Assembly (NCBI GenBank): GCA_050084515.1
Contig: CM114274.1
Span: forward strand, 5,022,001 to 5,086,000
From: Blasia pusilla
Taxonomy: Eukaryota; Marchantiophyta; Marchantiopsida; Blasiales
Direction of reading: 5' to 3'
Length of the DNA stretch: 64,000 bases
In this document: positions 36,383-46,105 of the stretch, piece by piece
Numbering within the stretch: position 1 is the first letter of the stretch
Layout of the letters: each line of letters starts with the position of its first letter
Notes under the pieces: model-generated
What the model saw: only the letters and a program-made list of their open reading frames with translations
The model's database searches: none
What the model was told of the DNA's origin: nothing
Made by a program: the position numbers and the translations under genes

Positions 36383-37904
36383 ATGTGTGCATATATGGCG
36401 GCAGGTCGTCTCTCATTCTCTATCTCTAGGCTCTTAGGGGCTTGTCGTTTGTTGGCTATGGATAAGCCTCCTTCAGGTGTGCGCCCTTTGGCTATTGGAG
36501 AGGTTTTATACCGCTTGGTCAGTCGATCCCTATGCTTGCAATTTCGTCCTCACTTTAGTGCCCACTTATTTCCTCATCAATTTGGAGTGGCAACTCGTGG
36601 AGGTTGTGAGGCTATGGTGCATGGGATTCGCTCCACTCTTGATATTCATCCAGATTGGGTAGCAATTCAAGTCGATGTGGCTAACGCATTCAATTCAGTT
36701 TCTCGTGCGGCCATCTTTGAGGAATTACGTTGTGCGGAGAGGACAACTCATGAGCCTCATTCCATTTGTTCGCTCCTTCTATGCCTATGATACGCCCATT
36801 ATCTATTCCCATCATGCTACTTCTGGGGAATATAGTATTCTACAATCGGCTTGTGGCACACGTCAAGGTGATCCCATGGGGGGCCCACTCTTTGCCATTG
36901 CCCATTTTCGTGCCCTTCGAGCATCAGCGCAAGCATTTCCATCTTGTCTTTTCCCTTCTGTTGTTGATGACACTCACATTTTAGGTCCTCCTTCTGAAGT
37001 GGTTCCTGCTTATACCCATTTTGTGGAGCAACTCTCTTTCTTAAACCTTAAAGTCCAACCTAGTAAATGTGGAGTATGGTCTCCTTCATGCCTTCCCTCA
37101 ACATTCACCCCACCTACTCCTGATTTTCCCATTTACATTGAAGGGGTTAGAGTTCTTGGGGTCCCAATTGGCTTCATCGACTATGTCTCAAAGTTCTTGG
37201 ATGAGGCCCTTTTGAAAGACGTGGAATGGCTTCATTTATTACCTCATCTTGGGGATCCCCAAGTGGCTTATGGGATTCTCTCCCAATATTTTCTTCGACG
37301 TCCTTCCTACCTTCTTCGCACTTGTCCTCCCACTTCAAGCTTCTTACATCGGCTGGCCTCTTTTGATGCTTCTATCTTGGCAACTTTTGGTCAAATTCTT
37401 GGCCCGAATACCTTTGAGGGAGAGGATGGTCTCTTTGCTTCACGACAAACTATCTTGCCTATTTCTTTTGGAGGGGTGGGACTATCCTCCACAGTCACAT
37501 CTGCTCCCGCAGCCTTTTTGGGGAGTTGGGCGTTGGTAGCACCGATTATGGCTCCAAGGTTTCTCCAAGGAGATACACCTATCTTGATGGATCATATCGC
37601 CCATGTCGAGGAGGGGGACTTTTTATTTCAACAAAAACTAAGATCTGCACGAGCTCTTCTTCCTCTTGCTACACAAGCAATTCTACCCCCTTCCAGTCAA
37701 CTAATTACAGAAGGGCTTGATCGACTTCAAGAGCATATCTCCGAGAATCTGCATCAAATCAACTTTTCCAGCATTCTCTCAGAGGCATCCTCCGACGCTA
37801 ATCGAGCTCGTCTACGTTCATGTGCGGGTACCGGAGCGGGGGTGTTTCTTACTGCAAATCCTCTTATTCTTCCATTTCGTCTTCCTCAAGTATATTCTCG
37901 ATGA
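36383..37904 (+). pseudogene. Reverse transcriptase domain of the non-LTR element
   Basis: Conserved blocks are visible across two frames. They are GVRPLAIGEVLYRLVSR (fingers), IQVDVANAFNSVSRA (motif A with the catalytic Asp), CGTRQGDPMGGPLF (motif B) and SVVDDTHILG (motif C; the usual ADD reads VDD with both Asp kept), then VRVLGVPIGF (motif D/E region). The frame shifts between motifs A and B, near 36740. Template-primed reverse transcription is the known role of this domain. Spacing and block order are those of a non-LTR, not an LTR, polymerase. Confidence 0.85.
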
Positions 37905-38625
37905 CTTTATGTTACGTTTTGGACTTCCCCATCCTTCTCTCTTAGGTGTGCCGAATTGTGTATGTGGGGATCCCATTGATGCCAAGGGTATCCTTATTCT
38001 CCGATGTGCACATGGTGGAGAACGAACGGCCACACATGATGTCATTAGAGAGGCGATAACATCGGTGGCTCGTACGGGAGGATACACCGTTGGGCAAGAG
38101 CAACTCCATGTCCTACCTTCAACCACACAAGAAACCTCTCGTCGAAGAGTGGATCTTGTTATGTCTCGAGGTGGATTCCGGACACTAGGTGATGTGGTGG
38201 TTGCTGATCCAACACGTTCTGACTTGGTGTGTAGAGCCGCACATACCAAAGGTTTGGCGGCCAAAGCTGCAGCAAGAATCAAGGAGTTAAGTTATGCTGT
38301 AAGCCATGCGACTGACAAATTTATTCCGTTTGCAGTGGAAGTATTCGGTCATTTACATGTGTCTTTTGATACTTTCCTAAAAACATGTGCTCACCACTCC
38401 TTCGAGAATTATCACCTTGCCCCTTCCCGTAGTCCTTCTCTCTCGGTTGTTACTACTTATTTTAGGCAATGCATCTCAATGGCCTTACAACGTGCACAAG
38501 CCTTGGCATTAATACGTCGTGCGGAGGTGGTGGGAGGTCGCTTGCCTCGTCGTCCACTCACGTTTGACCAACCACTCGTATTCTTGTCAAATTTGTTTCA
38601 GGAAATCAATCGAGTTGCTCGTTGA
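37905..38625 (+). pseudogene. C-terminal restriction-like endonuclease region
   Basis: After the RT thumb the frame carries CVCGDPIDAKG and LRCAHGGERTATHDVIREAI. It continues with RTGGYTVGQEQ, SRRRVDLVMSRG and LGDVVVADPTRSDLVCRAAH. The order Cys-rich knuckle, ER..HD helix, RxDL then D-V-V-V matches the PD-(D/E)xK-like endonuclease that ends R2-type non-LTR elements and nicks the target. The His of the canonical CCHC knuckle is not evident here. This segment is intact in one frame from about 37850 to the stop at 38625. Assignment rests on motif order, not on a database search. Confidence 0.7.
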
Positions 38626-38760
38626 GCCGGTGTTTATGTGGGCTTGTTGCCATTTTCTTTTTGCATTCTTTTATGCATTTTTTAACTCCTCTTTTGAGTT
38701 GTTATTATCTTTCTTTGTCCTCTTTTGAGGTTTATTTTATAATAAAGTGGATTCGTCAAT

Positions 38761-41726
38761 ATTGATTTAAAAATAATTACATCTCATTTTCGTATAATTT
38801 AAGTTATCCATGTTCAATTATTAATAAATTTATAAAAAAATAAAAAATACTCGATAGAAAATAACCTTAAAAACTCCACCATTAATAATTTGGAATAAGA
38901 GCGTGACCTCACACTCAAATTCCTAAATTGTCTTAAATACCCGGAAGGTTTCAACATCCCTAATCAAAGTAGTTTGATTCGTCAAGCTGCAACCATTTCG
39001 CGTGTGAAGAGGTCAACAAAGTCACTTTCGGCGACAAATTGCTTGACGTCAGAGAGTAATCGTATTCCAACGACTAATTTGCTCTAGTTAGCGTGTGTAT
39101 AAACTGGGCCCGGCACGTGCGTGTGTACGAATCGCCGGGGGGATTGTATCGGCGTGGCGTACAAAAACGGAAGAATGTGTTAACACGTCGGTGCCAACTG
39201 TCACGGTCCTCACAAATGGATTCCGTTCCTTTGTTTAGAACAATTGACAGGTCCACGCACCAGTTTCCGGTCCACGCACCAGTTTCTGTGCGGCACAAGC
39301 CATTGGGCATGGCCCCTCACAATACGAAAACAACAGATAGTGGAACGCGTTGGATTCCCGTGGTCGATTCGAAAGACTAGATTGCTTGAGGGGAAGTAGA
39401 GAGTGGGTCGGATCCCTACAATTGCCCAGCAGATTATCCACCCAGTATTCCAACCATTAATCTTCGATTCTTCTCTCCATGTACCGAGCGCGGTGATTTT
39501 GGAAGAAAAAGAGATGGGAAAGGCCCAAAATGAAGGAAAACAAGAAAAAGGAGAAGGAAGCGAGTGACAATGCGATCACAAACTGTACGTGGAGGTAGGA
39601 ATCTTCTTCCGCCATACCAAAGCGAGCGAAGAGATAGGAACGAAGAGTTCATGAAGGCATAAGCTTCATTGAAGAACTTGTCACGTTGACCACACTTCAA
39701 GTGAATGTAGCACACGCTTGCAAGGTTCATGTGAGGACTCAGGAGTCGAAGGCACTTGATGTCCTCGAGACAAAAGAGAATTTAAGATTGGTTATAATTT
39801 TACAGTATATCAGGAGAGGGTGTTTCTTTTTTTGGACTCCTAAAGAAATAAAAACAATCTACACTACGGCACTGGTTAAGATTAGAATGGACGGCGTCCG
39901 TGAAAATTACTTTCAATATTGAAAAAATAATGTCTCCTAAAATTAAACTGCGGGGAGATGTGACGGAACGACAGTAGAATAGAAAAAGCAGAAAACCTTG
40001 CTTACTTACTTATGCCAGCCTTGGTGGCGATAAACTTGGAAGAAGAATGCGTTCATTTACCCACTAACATCATATCCCAATGCCATGAAGTATTTTATAA
40101 AATTAGTATAAAAGAATCACACACTCCGAATTGCATTGAAATTCTCCGAACAAACATTCTGAAGAATCCGTACAAGTAATGATTTGTGTCTTTCGATTTC
40201 CATTTCAAGAGGAAACATTAGTTCTCTATTTCTCGAACTTTCCTGACGATGCGCATTAATATCAAGCCCTGAGATTCGAGCGAATCCACTTACATCAATC
40301 CAGCCTAGTAATCGGTATTGACCTCTTGTCGATATTCTGGCACACGCACCTTCGCGATTCGCTGAAACCCGTGTTCTATTATACTTCTATACGAGCGCAT
40401 AGAGGGTTTTCTGGGGCACAATCTACAAGTTTGAGATGCTAAAATCACCAACCCATGCTACTCATCTTCTTTCTGGATTCTTCAAACCGGATCATATGTA
40501 CTCTCCGCCATCATTGCCTCGCAGATAATACTTGAGTCCTTACCATGCAGCACCTTAACGTAGCTCTCGACGAGCAGGAATTGCAGCGTGTGAATTCCGC
40601 GGCGTAAGCGCGAGTTTTGCAGTCGTGTCCACTTCGTTCACATTCCGAAACGAAATACATCTCTTAGCACTGGGAACACCAGTCCAAAAATGTTCCCCTG
40701 TATGGAACTTGTAACCTATTCCTCGACATCTAGTATTACAATCCCGAGTACTGTAGCGAGTTGTAAGAGGGATTGTTCGCTATGAAAAAATCTCCCAAGA
40801 GGCAGACAACGAGAACCTAGAAATTCGCAAATGCTACACGAAGACGTAGCCCGAAAGGGGCATACTGTGCTTCGGTGATGGAATGCTGTAAGTTTCCCTC
40901 AGAGCGCCGGTGTTCCTGAAGCAAAACGAAAGATAAGACCAGATTAGTTCCAAGTCCTCTCGTCCAACTCAAATTGCTCCCTGTTGGGAGCCCGTCGTCC
41001 TCACACGTGCTGCACAAATGCGATATTCACAAATCCAGCTACTTGGAAATTGGCGTTTCCACTCTCGAACTAAGACGATGAAAGACCAAGAAGTTAGAAA
41101 GGGATTGTGGGGGGTTTGGGAACATCTAATTTTCGGGATACGATAATTACTGTTGCGCTGCTCTGAAGCAAAGTGCGGAACGGATGCCCACTACTGCGAA
41201 GAATTGTTGGGTTCTAAACCATGACGGGGAGTCTTGGGGATACCCGGGCCAACATCCACAACGATGGTTAGATGTAACACTAGTCACGTCTCTTAGAGAC
41301 CCAACGGGATCGTTTCGTCGACTCTGGATATCGTTTCCCGACTAGATCTACAGTGTGTCTTGATCGCACTTTGCTTCTGAACTTTGCTTATGGACCTGTT
41401 TCAATTCGTCTGTCTCCCAAGGGAACTGCGATATGAACGTCCACGGGCGTTGGAATCAACGGTGAAAGGTCTCGAGACTTCGAACTCTACACTCAGAACC
41501 GGCCGTGCTAGCTGTGATCGAAAGTGGACCTTTGGACGAAGAATTGCAGTTCTTGACCGAAGAGTCTACGTCACAAGTTTTAACGCCAAAGTGCCGAAAT
41601 CCTCGTCTACGAATGGGCAAGGAATAGAAAATGACGGCAAGGATTGATACCGTGACGTTCAAGGGTCGTGGTTGTAATGGGAGAGAGAAGGACGAGGGCC
41701 TATGTATGAGGAGTATTCGGGAGACT
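38761..41726. other. Intergenic, 3' side of the second PADRE gene
   Basis: It becomes GC-richer from about 38950. Open frames on both strands show no domain. There is a perfect 19-bp tandem pair at 39250-39287. Part of the right portion is likely the 3' untranslated region of the minus-strand PADRE gene. Confidence 0.4.
39250..39287. repeat. Tandem repeat, two 19-bp units
   Basis: GGTCCACGCACCAGTTTCC is followed immediately by GGTCCACGCACCAGTTTCT. The units differ only in the last base. Confidence 0.85.
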
Positions 41727-42578
41727 CTAAAAGAGCTGAATGGTGTGATCAAATGAAGGAAAGTACCTCGGACTTTTGCAGATATCTCTGGAATGATCAA
41801 CGTTTCTCAGAGGCGAGGGCGGGCGCCCTCTATTCTCGTACATCAACCTTCTTCGCTCCAAAGCCAATCGCATCTCCTCACATGCAGCCACAAACGCATC
41901 CGTCTCCGAGATGCAGCCCAGCCTTGGCTTCCACCTGTGACACATATTATCCAAGGGAATCGAATTGCCTGTGTTTCGCGATCGATTCGTAAGCTGGTTA
42001 GGAGAGGTCGATCGCTTTGGGGAGGAACTCCGCTTGTTTCCATATGTGGGTGAGAGAAGCGGAACATTTTCCTTTCCATTGGCACTTGGGCTGTAGTTGT
42101 CGCTGAATGGGCTGGAGCTGAAGGAATTGGATGACTGTGTTTTTTGATATTCCGGAGAAACTTTCTTCTTGGGCATTCGCAGAGGCGACCCAAACCTCCC
42201 CATGATCTGCTTAATAATGAGCGGGGAGAATCCACTTTTCTGAAGCCCCGAGTTCGGTTGCACTCCGGCTTGATTTCTCTCGTGATCGGTGTAGCACGAG
42301 CATGATGGGACGTAGGAACCATTGCTGGAAGGAAAAAGACGGGGAAGCGGAAGAAGAAAATACACGCAGCCAGGCTCAAGCTCTGTGTCCAGGGGGAGCA
42401 TGACCGAGCGGTTGGAAGGAAGGTCGGGGGTCGAGTGACATATGTAGTGATGAGGATGACGACTGAGGATGTCTGCTACTTTCACCAAAGGCGCCAGTTG
42501 CAAGACCTGACCATCTCCATGAACGACTCTCACAGGCTGTATGCCTCCAGCGCAAATTCTCCTCCCCACGGATGCCAT
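41727..42578 (-). CDS. PADRE-domain (DUF4228) protein
   Basis: From the Met at 42578 the product is 283 residues (MASVGRRICAG...). It shares the PADRE core with the gene at 6292: VRVVHGDGQVLQL (16-28), KVADILSRHPHHYICHST (33-50), LDTELEPGCVYFLLPLPR (63-80). It also shares the C-terminal signature WKPRLGCISE (216-225), here followed by a basic helix EEMRLALERRRLMYENR. A long Ser/Pro/Asn-rich linker separates the two. The frame is open upstream to a Met at 42671, giving 31 more residues. The 42578 start is preferred because it aligns the N-terminus with the other copy. It is intronless, as is the other copy. It lacks the MGN start, so N-myristoylation is unlikely. Family is clear; function beyond stress association in the family is unknown. 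Confidence 0.85.
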   Translation of the reverse strand: MASVGRRICAGGIQPVRVVHGDGQVLQLAPLVKVADILSRHPHHYICHSTPDLPSNRSVMLPLDTELEPGCVYFLLPLPRLFPSSNGSYVPSCSCYTDHERNQAGVQPNSGLQKSGFSPLIIKQIMGRFGSPLRMPKKKVSPEYQKTQSSNSFSSSPFSDNYSPSANGKENVPLLSPTYGNKRSSSPKRSTSPNQLTNRSRNTGNSIPLDNMCHRWKPRLGCISETDAFVAACEEMRLALERRRLMYENRGRPPSPLRNVDHSRDICKSPRYFPSFDHTIQLF

Positions 42579-44330
42579 CTGAATTGTTTTCATCAATGTC
42601 TGTCCGATAATTTCTCCGACTTCACAAGTGTTCTGTTCCCTCGGGCTTCCAGATTCATCAGCAGGAACCACCGCAACGAGTCGGCGCCGAAATCTTACGC
42701 GATATAAGCAGAGCGCTCAATCCTGATACGCAAGAATCGACCTAACCTTGAATGTGCGTTGCAGGGGCCTCGCCAATTGGGAAATCGCGCATACTCCGCG
42801 GGGGAAGTAAGATTCATCGCAGTCGCCTCTCTCCCGCACAGACAGCTGCGATCCAGAAGCAAGAAAACTCTGGCGACACTTCTCCTTTGTGACTTCCTCG
42901 ATCCCGTTCCAATCCGAACGCCCCAAAGCCTCGCTCACAAGTGCAACTGAATTTCACCAGACTCGTTAGGTAGACTGAAATAGGTCCGCCCGCTTCTCAC
43001 TTTACTTAAGCCCCAGACCGTCCGGACTCCGAAGAACACCGGCTAAAACACCCCTTCTTTAAACTCTTTTGTCCTGATGACACCACACGTACGAGATCTA
43101 CACGTCAACGTAGTGGAAGCACGAAGTCTGAAAGCCCCAGACACAAGAAGAGTGAGAAAGCTCCGGACAAAACTCCAGGTCCGCAGCTCCCGTGACGCAT
43201 CTGTCCAACGTAGTGGTGCCACTCACTAGTGGCACCTATCCCGGATAGTCGTTCAAGTTGAAGTGCGGAGCTCGCTTTCAACTTCCTACAGTGGCTGTGG
43301 TTGGCATACACAGTGAGGGGTTCTAACGTTACTACGACAACACAATATCCTCCAAAAGCAACGAGGAAACCCACGAGCTGCCGAACAGAATATTCTCCAA
43401 TAGAAAGCTCGGGACTACCACTACGCCCCGATATCGCAAATCCTGACGATTGAATCAGCCACTAGCCGCTTACAAAAGTCAACAACAACCCACAGGATTC
43501 GCCGAACGAAATAGCACTGACAGTAAAACAGCGGTAAGAAGAATTCCCTGGTTTGCCGGGACGCTCGCTGACGTCTCCTTTCGCGTTTCGCCGACCGCCG
43601 TTCCGATAATTCCCGACGACCCTTTCCGACTTACTTGTTACCATGTTGTTTCTTTTTCTTTCTCTTCGCGGTTGTGCTCCTAGATCTCGTCTTCCTTTCC
43701 CGGGAAGACGAGATCTAGGACAAACGGCAGAATTTCTCGTGAAGAGCAAAAGGATCTCCGTCGAAAGGATTAGCAAATTTCTTGTTTGTTTCAACTTTCA
43801 AGGATCGGTGTGGTTTTTAGGGGATACCCTACAGTGCCCAGAATCTTCAACGCGAATAGGCCTGTCAAAGTGTTCCTTTCCACAGGAAACGACCAAGGAG
43901 AATCGGACGAAAGAAATCATACCCTCTTTCGATACCCCTGATGCCGGGTGTCAAGGATCCTCTTGATAGGATTGTATTGCGCACCGCATCCGACTTTCCG
44001 CGGAGCAAGACTCAGTTGGCGAAGAACATTTCCCCGTATGAAATCATTTCTTCTTTCGTTATGGGAGTCTCAAAACGATTTTCCTACGCATGGCCATTTC
44101 GGTGGGTTATTTATTTGGAAAACCACCAGGATGTCAGATTGTTAACTTTTCTGGAAAATCTACATGTCAGATGGGACTTTTAGTAATAAAAACCAAACCA
44201 CTTTTTAGTATCACAAATCATTTTCATATTTTCTTCAGCCATGGTAAATCTTGGCACCCCATAATGCTTCAAAGCTCACTAATATGACGCACCACGTAAT
44301 TCCTAGTGGCACCCCAGGAATTTTATGACC
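42579..44330 (-). promoter_or_regulatory. Likely promoter and 5' leader of the second PADRE gene
   Basis: GC-richer sequence upstream of the minus-strand PADRE start, with no recognisable coding region on either strand. It includes a perfect 18-bp-stem hairpin at 43678-43720. The transcription start is not visible. Confidence 0.35.
43678..43720. repeat. Perfect 18-bp stem hairpin
   Basis: TCCTAGATCTCGTCTTCC (43678-43695), a 7-base spacer TTTCCCG, then the exact complement GGAAGACGAGATCTAGGA (43703-43720). It lies about 1.1 kb upstream of the second PADRE start. Its form is like the hairpin at 2353-2390, but the sequence is unrelated. Confidence 0.85.
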
Positions 44331-45133
44331 CCTCCTAAAACGCGGACGTCCAAGCCTGCTATTAGTCTATTTCTTTCACTCTGGAATTATTGAACTTCCT
44401 CAAATGTAAATGGAGCTCTTTTATAGTCAAATGGTTTAAAGACCTTTAAACTAGTATACAGGTGAAAAACCTTTAATATTCTTGTACACCTGTCAACACG
44501 GGGAAGCTTAACATGAGAAGAGGTTCCCAAACCCCGTCTACTCATTGGAAGGCCCGATGTTTGTACAGAAGCTTGTGACGGAACGCTAGATGGAGCAGGC
44601 GAGACACGGATTTGAATACCGGACGCCGTCGGGCCGTCGTTCGATCGACGGAGCCGCCACAAAGCCTCTCTGGTATTATCGACTGCCGCCGCTATGGCCA
44701 GTTCCCCTGTAGAGGAGGAGTAAGGTAAACCGGAACCTCGCGTCATGTGTTTGGTTGACCTTTCTCACGGGTTGTAACCGTGAGCCGCAGTGACACGATC
44801 GCGGTCGGGATCCGGTGATTCCGGTCAGGACATGGTACGCCGCCCAGGAGGAACACCGCCAGCGCGGGAGGGACGATCCTAACGGCGGATAACGCAGCTA
44901 ACGTGCTTTGCGTTGCCGTCGTCCGTCGCCAGCTATTAGCCGACAGGTTCTCATATCCAACACGTTTTTCAATTGTCTTCTCATCCAGCTCCGCCGTTCC
45001 AAAGTCAAACCAGAGGGAAAACGGCGAGAATCGCGTAGTGCGCCAACTATGCTTCTCATATCCGAGGTTGAAATGGAGAAGGTAAGAGAAGATAATCACT
45101 TATTAGTATTTTGGGTAAGACGTTTAAAGTAAA
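44331..45133. other. GC-richer patch with unsupported minus-strand frames
   Basis: Two adjoining minus-strand frames (44746-44387, 119 codons; 45099-44743, 118 codons) cover the GC-richer patch. Neither resembles a known family. The first contains ELAIAAAVDNTREALWRLRR, which could be a real helical exon, but no splice pattern is convincing. Confidence 0.25.
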
Positions 45134-45311
45134 TCTATATAATTAAATGAGGACGAATTAGAGAAACCTCTATTTGAATCTAACACCTATTTGAGTCCTT
45201 CTAATGTTGGTACTTATCTTCTTAAGGCTTTTCTATTATTAATGGATGTCATTTAAAGATAATTAAATTAATTGGAAAATTCATGATCCGTGCGTAAGGG
45301 CAACATACTAG
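45134..45311 (+). mobile_element. Non-autonomous Helitron-like element, 178 bp
   Basis: It starts TCTATATAATTAAATGAGG after an A and ends CATACTAG before a T. This fits the Helitron rules: 5' TC, 3' CTRR, insertion between A and T, no terminal inverted repeats, no target duplication. Upstream of the end, CCGTGCGTAAGGG is a decayed form of the usual 3' hairpin. No coding capacity, so it would depend on an autonomous Rep/helicase element elsewhere. Confidence 0.65.
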
Positions 45312-45405
45312 TATGTTATTGTTAGGACATCTCAAATTGTATATGTCTATATTTGTTTTATGATTTTATGTTGTTTTGAATGGGGTGCTAGAAGAGTTAA
45401 ACATC

Positions 45406-46105
45406 TGTCGTGCGCATACACATCGCTACACAACATACATCGCTGTCATCGAACACACACATAAACACACACGATCCCATTTTAACTCATGGCATCCATA
45501 CATAGAGGCGAGAAGTACCAAAATATCTCCAATAAAATAAGATCCAATTTCTCTCACAACACATGTGTGCACTCTCACATATCTCTCTCAATGTCAAACC
45601 AAACCCACTCTCCTAATGAGAGGCTTGGGTTACACACACAAGACAAGCAAGACCATAACTCCGTCGCCTCATGCCAAGAGGTTCAACAAAGAGAGAATGA
45701 GCTCTCAAGCTCTCTCTCCTTGAGGTATGCACCTCCCCTCTCCCAAGCTCTCTCCATGGTAACCTATTCTCCCAAGTCACCTCCTTGGTTCTTGACCTGA
45801 TGTAGGAGGTCAAGGGCCACTTACCAAAAATAGAAAGTTGATAATATATTCAAAATGGTACTTACCTAAAATGTTAAGTTCCTCAATATGGCTCCAAATG
45901 AGCCGAAACGAAGGGGAAACCTGCTCTCTCAGGTTTCCCTGGGACTCAACAGGTCATCCTCGATCTCCTCGGTCTGTCCTCCACTACTCGTGCAGACGCT
46001 CTGCTAGATCCCATGGATCTATCCTAATAATCGTGACACATCTGATTTTGGACATCTACACACTCTTGACTGTTTGGTTCACATAGTTATATAAAGTGAG
46101 AGCAC
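45406..46105 (-). mobile_element. Lone LTR, minus orientation
   Basis: The sense 3' end is sharp at 45406 (plus strand TGTCGTGCGCATACACATCG, the reverse complement of the 35423 end). The sense 5' end is near 46038 or up to about 46105. Its body differs from the 35-kb LTR but matches the fragments at 58.2-59.0 kb. Shared blocks are GAGGTCAAGG, CCATGGTAACC-type and CTCCTAATGAGAGGCTTGGG. ACATC occurs at 45401-45405 and again at 46038-46042, a possible 5-bp target duplication overlapping the terminal base. No element-internal genes flank it. Confidence 0.7.

Larger units (their letters stand above)
34401..38760 (+). mobile_element. Non-LTR retrotransposon, zinc finger-RT-endonuclease type, broken
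   Basis: In order: a Ser/Pro-rich N-terminus (34502-34828, continuing after the LTR insert), a C2HC zinc finger (35559-35630), a linker, a reverse transcriptase (about 36470-37200) and a C-terminal Cys-rich plus restriction-like endonuclease region (about 37960-38220). The reading frame changes at about 35.80, 36.31, 36.38, 36.74 and 37.85 kb, and an LTR interrupts the N-terminal part, so this copy cannot make its protein. The 3' end is near 38760, after an AATAAA-containing AT-rich tail. The 5' end is uncertain. Relics of the same family lie at 46-525 and 53935-54545. Confidence 0.8.
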
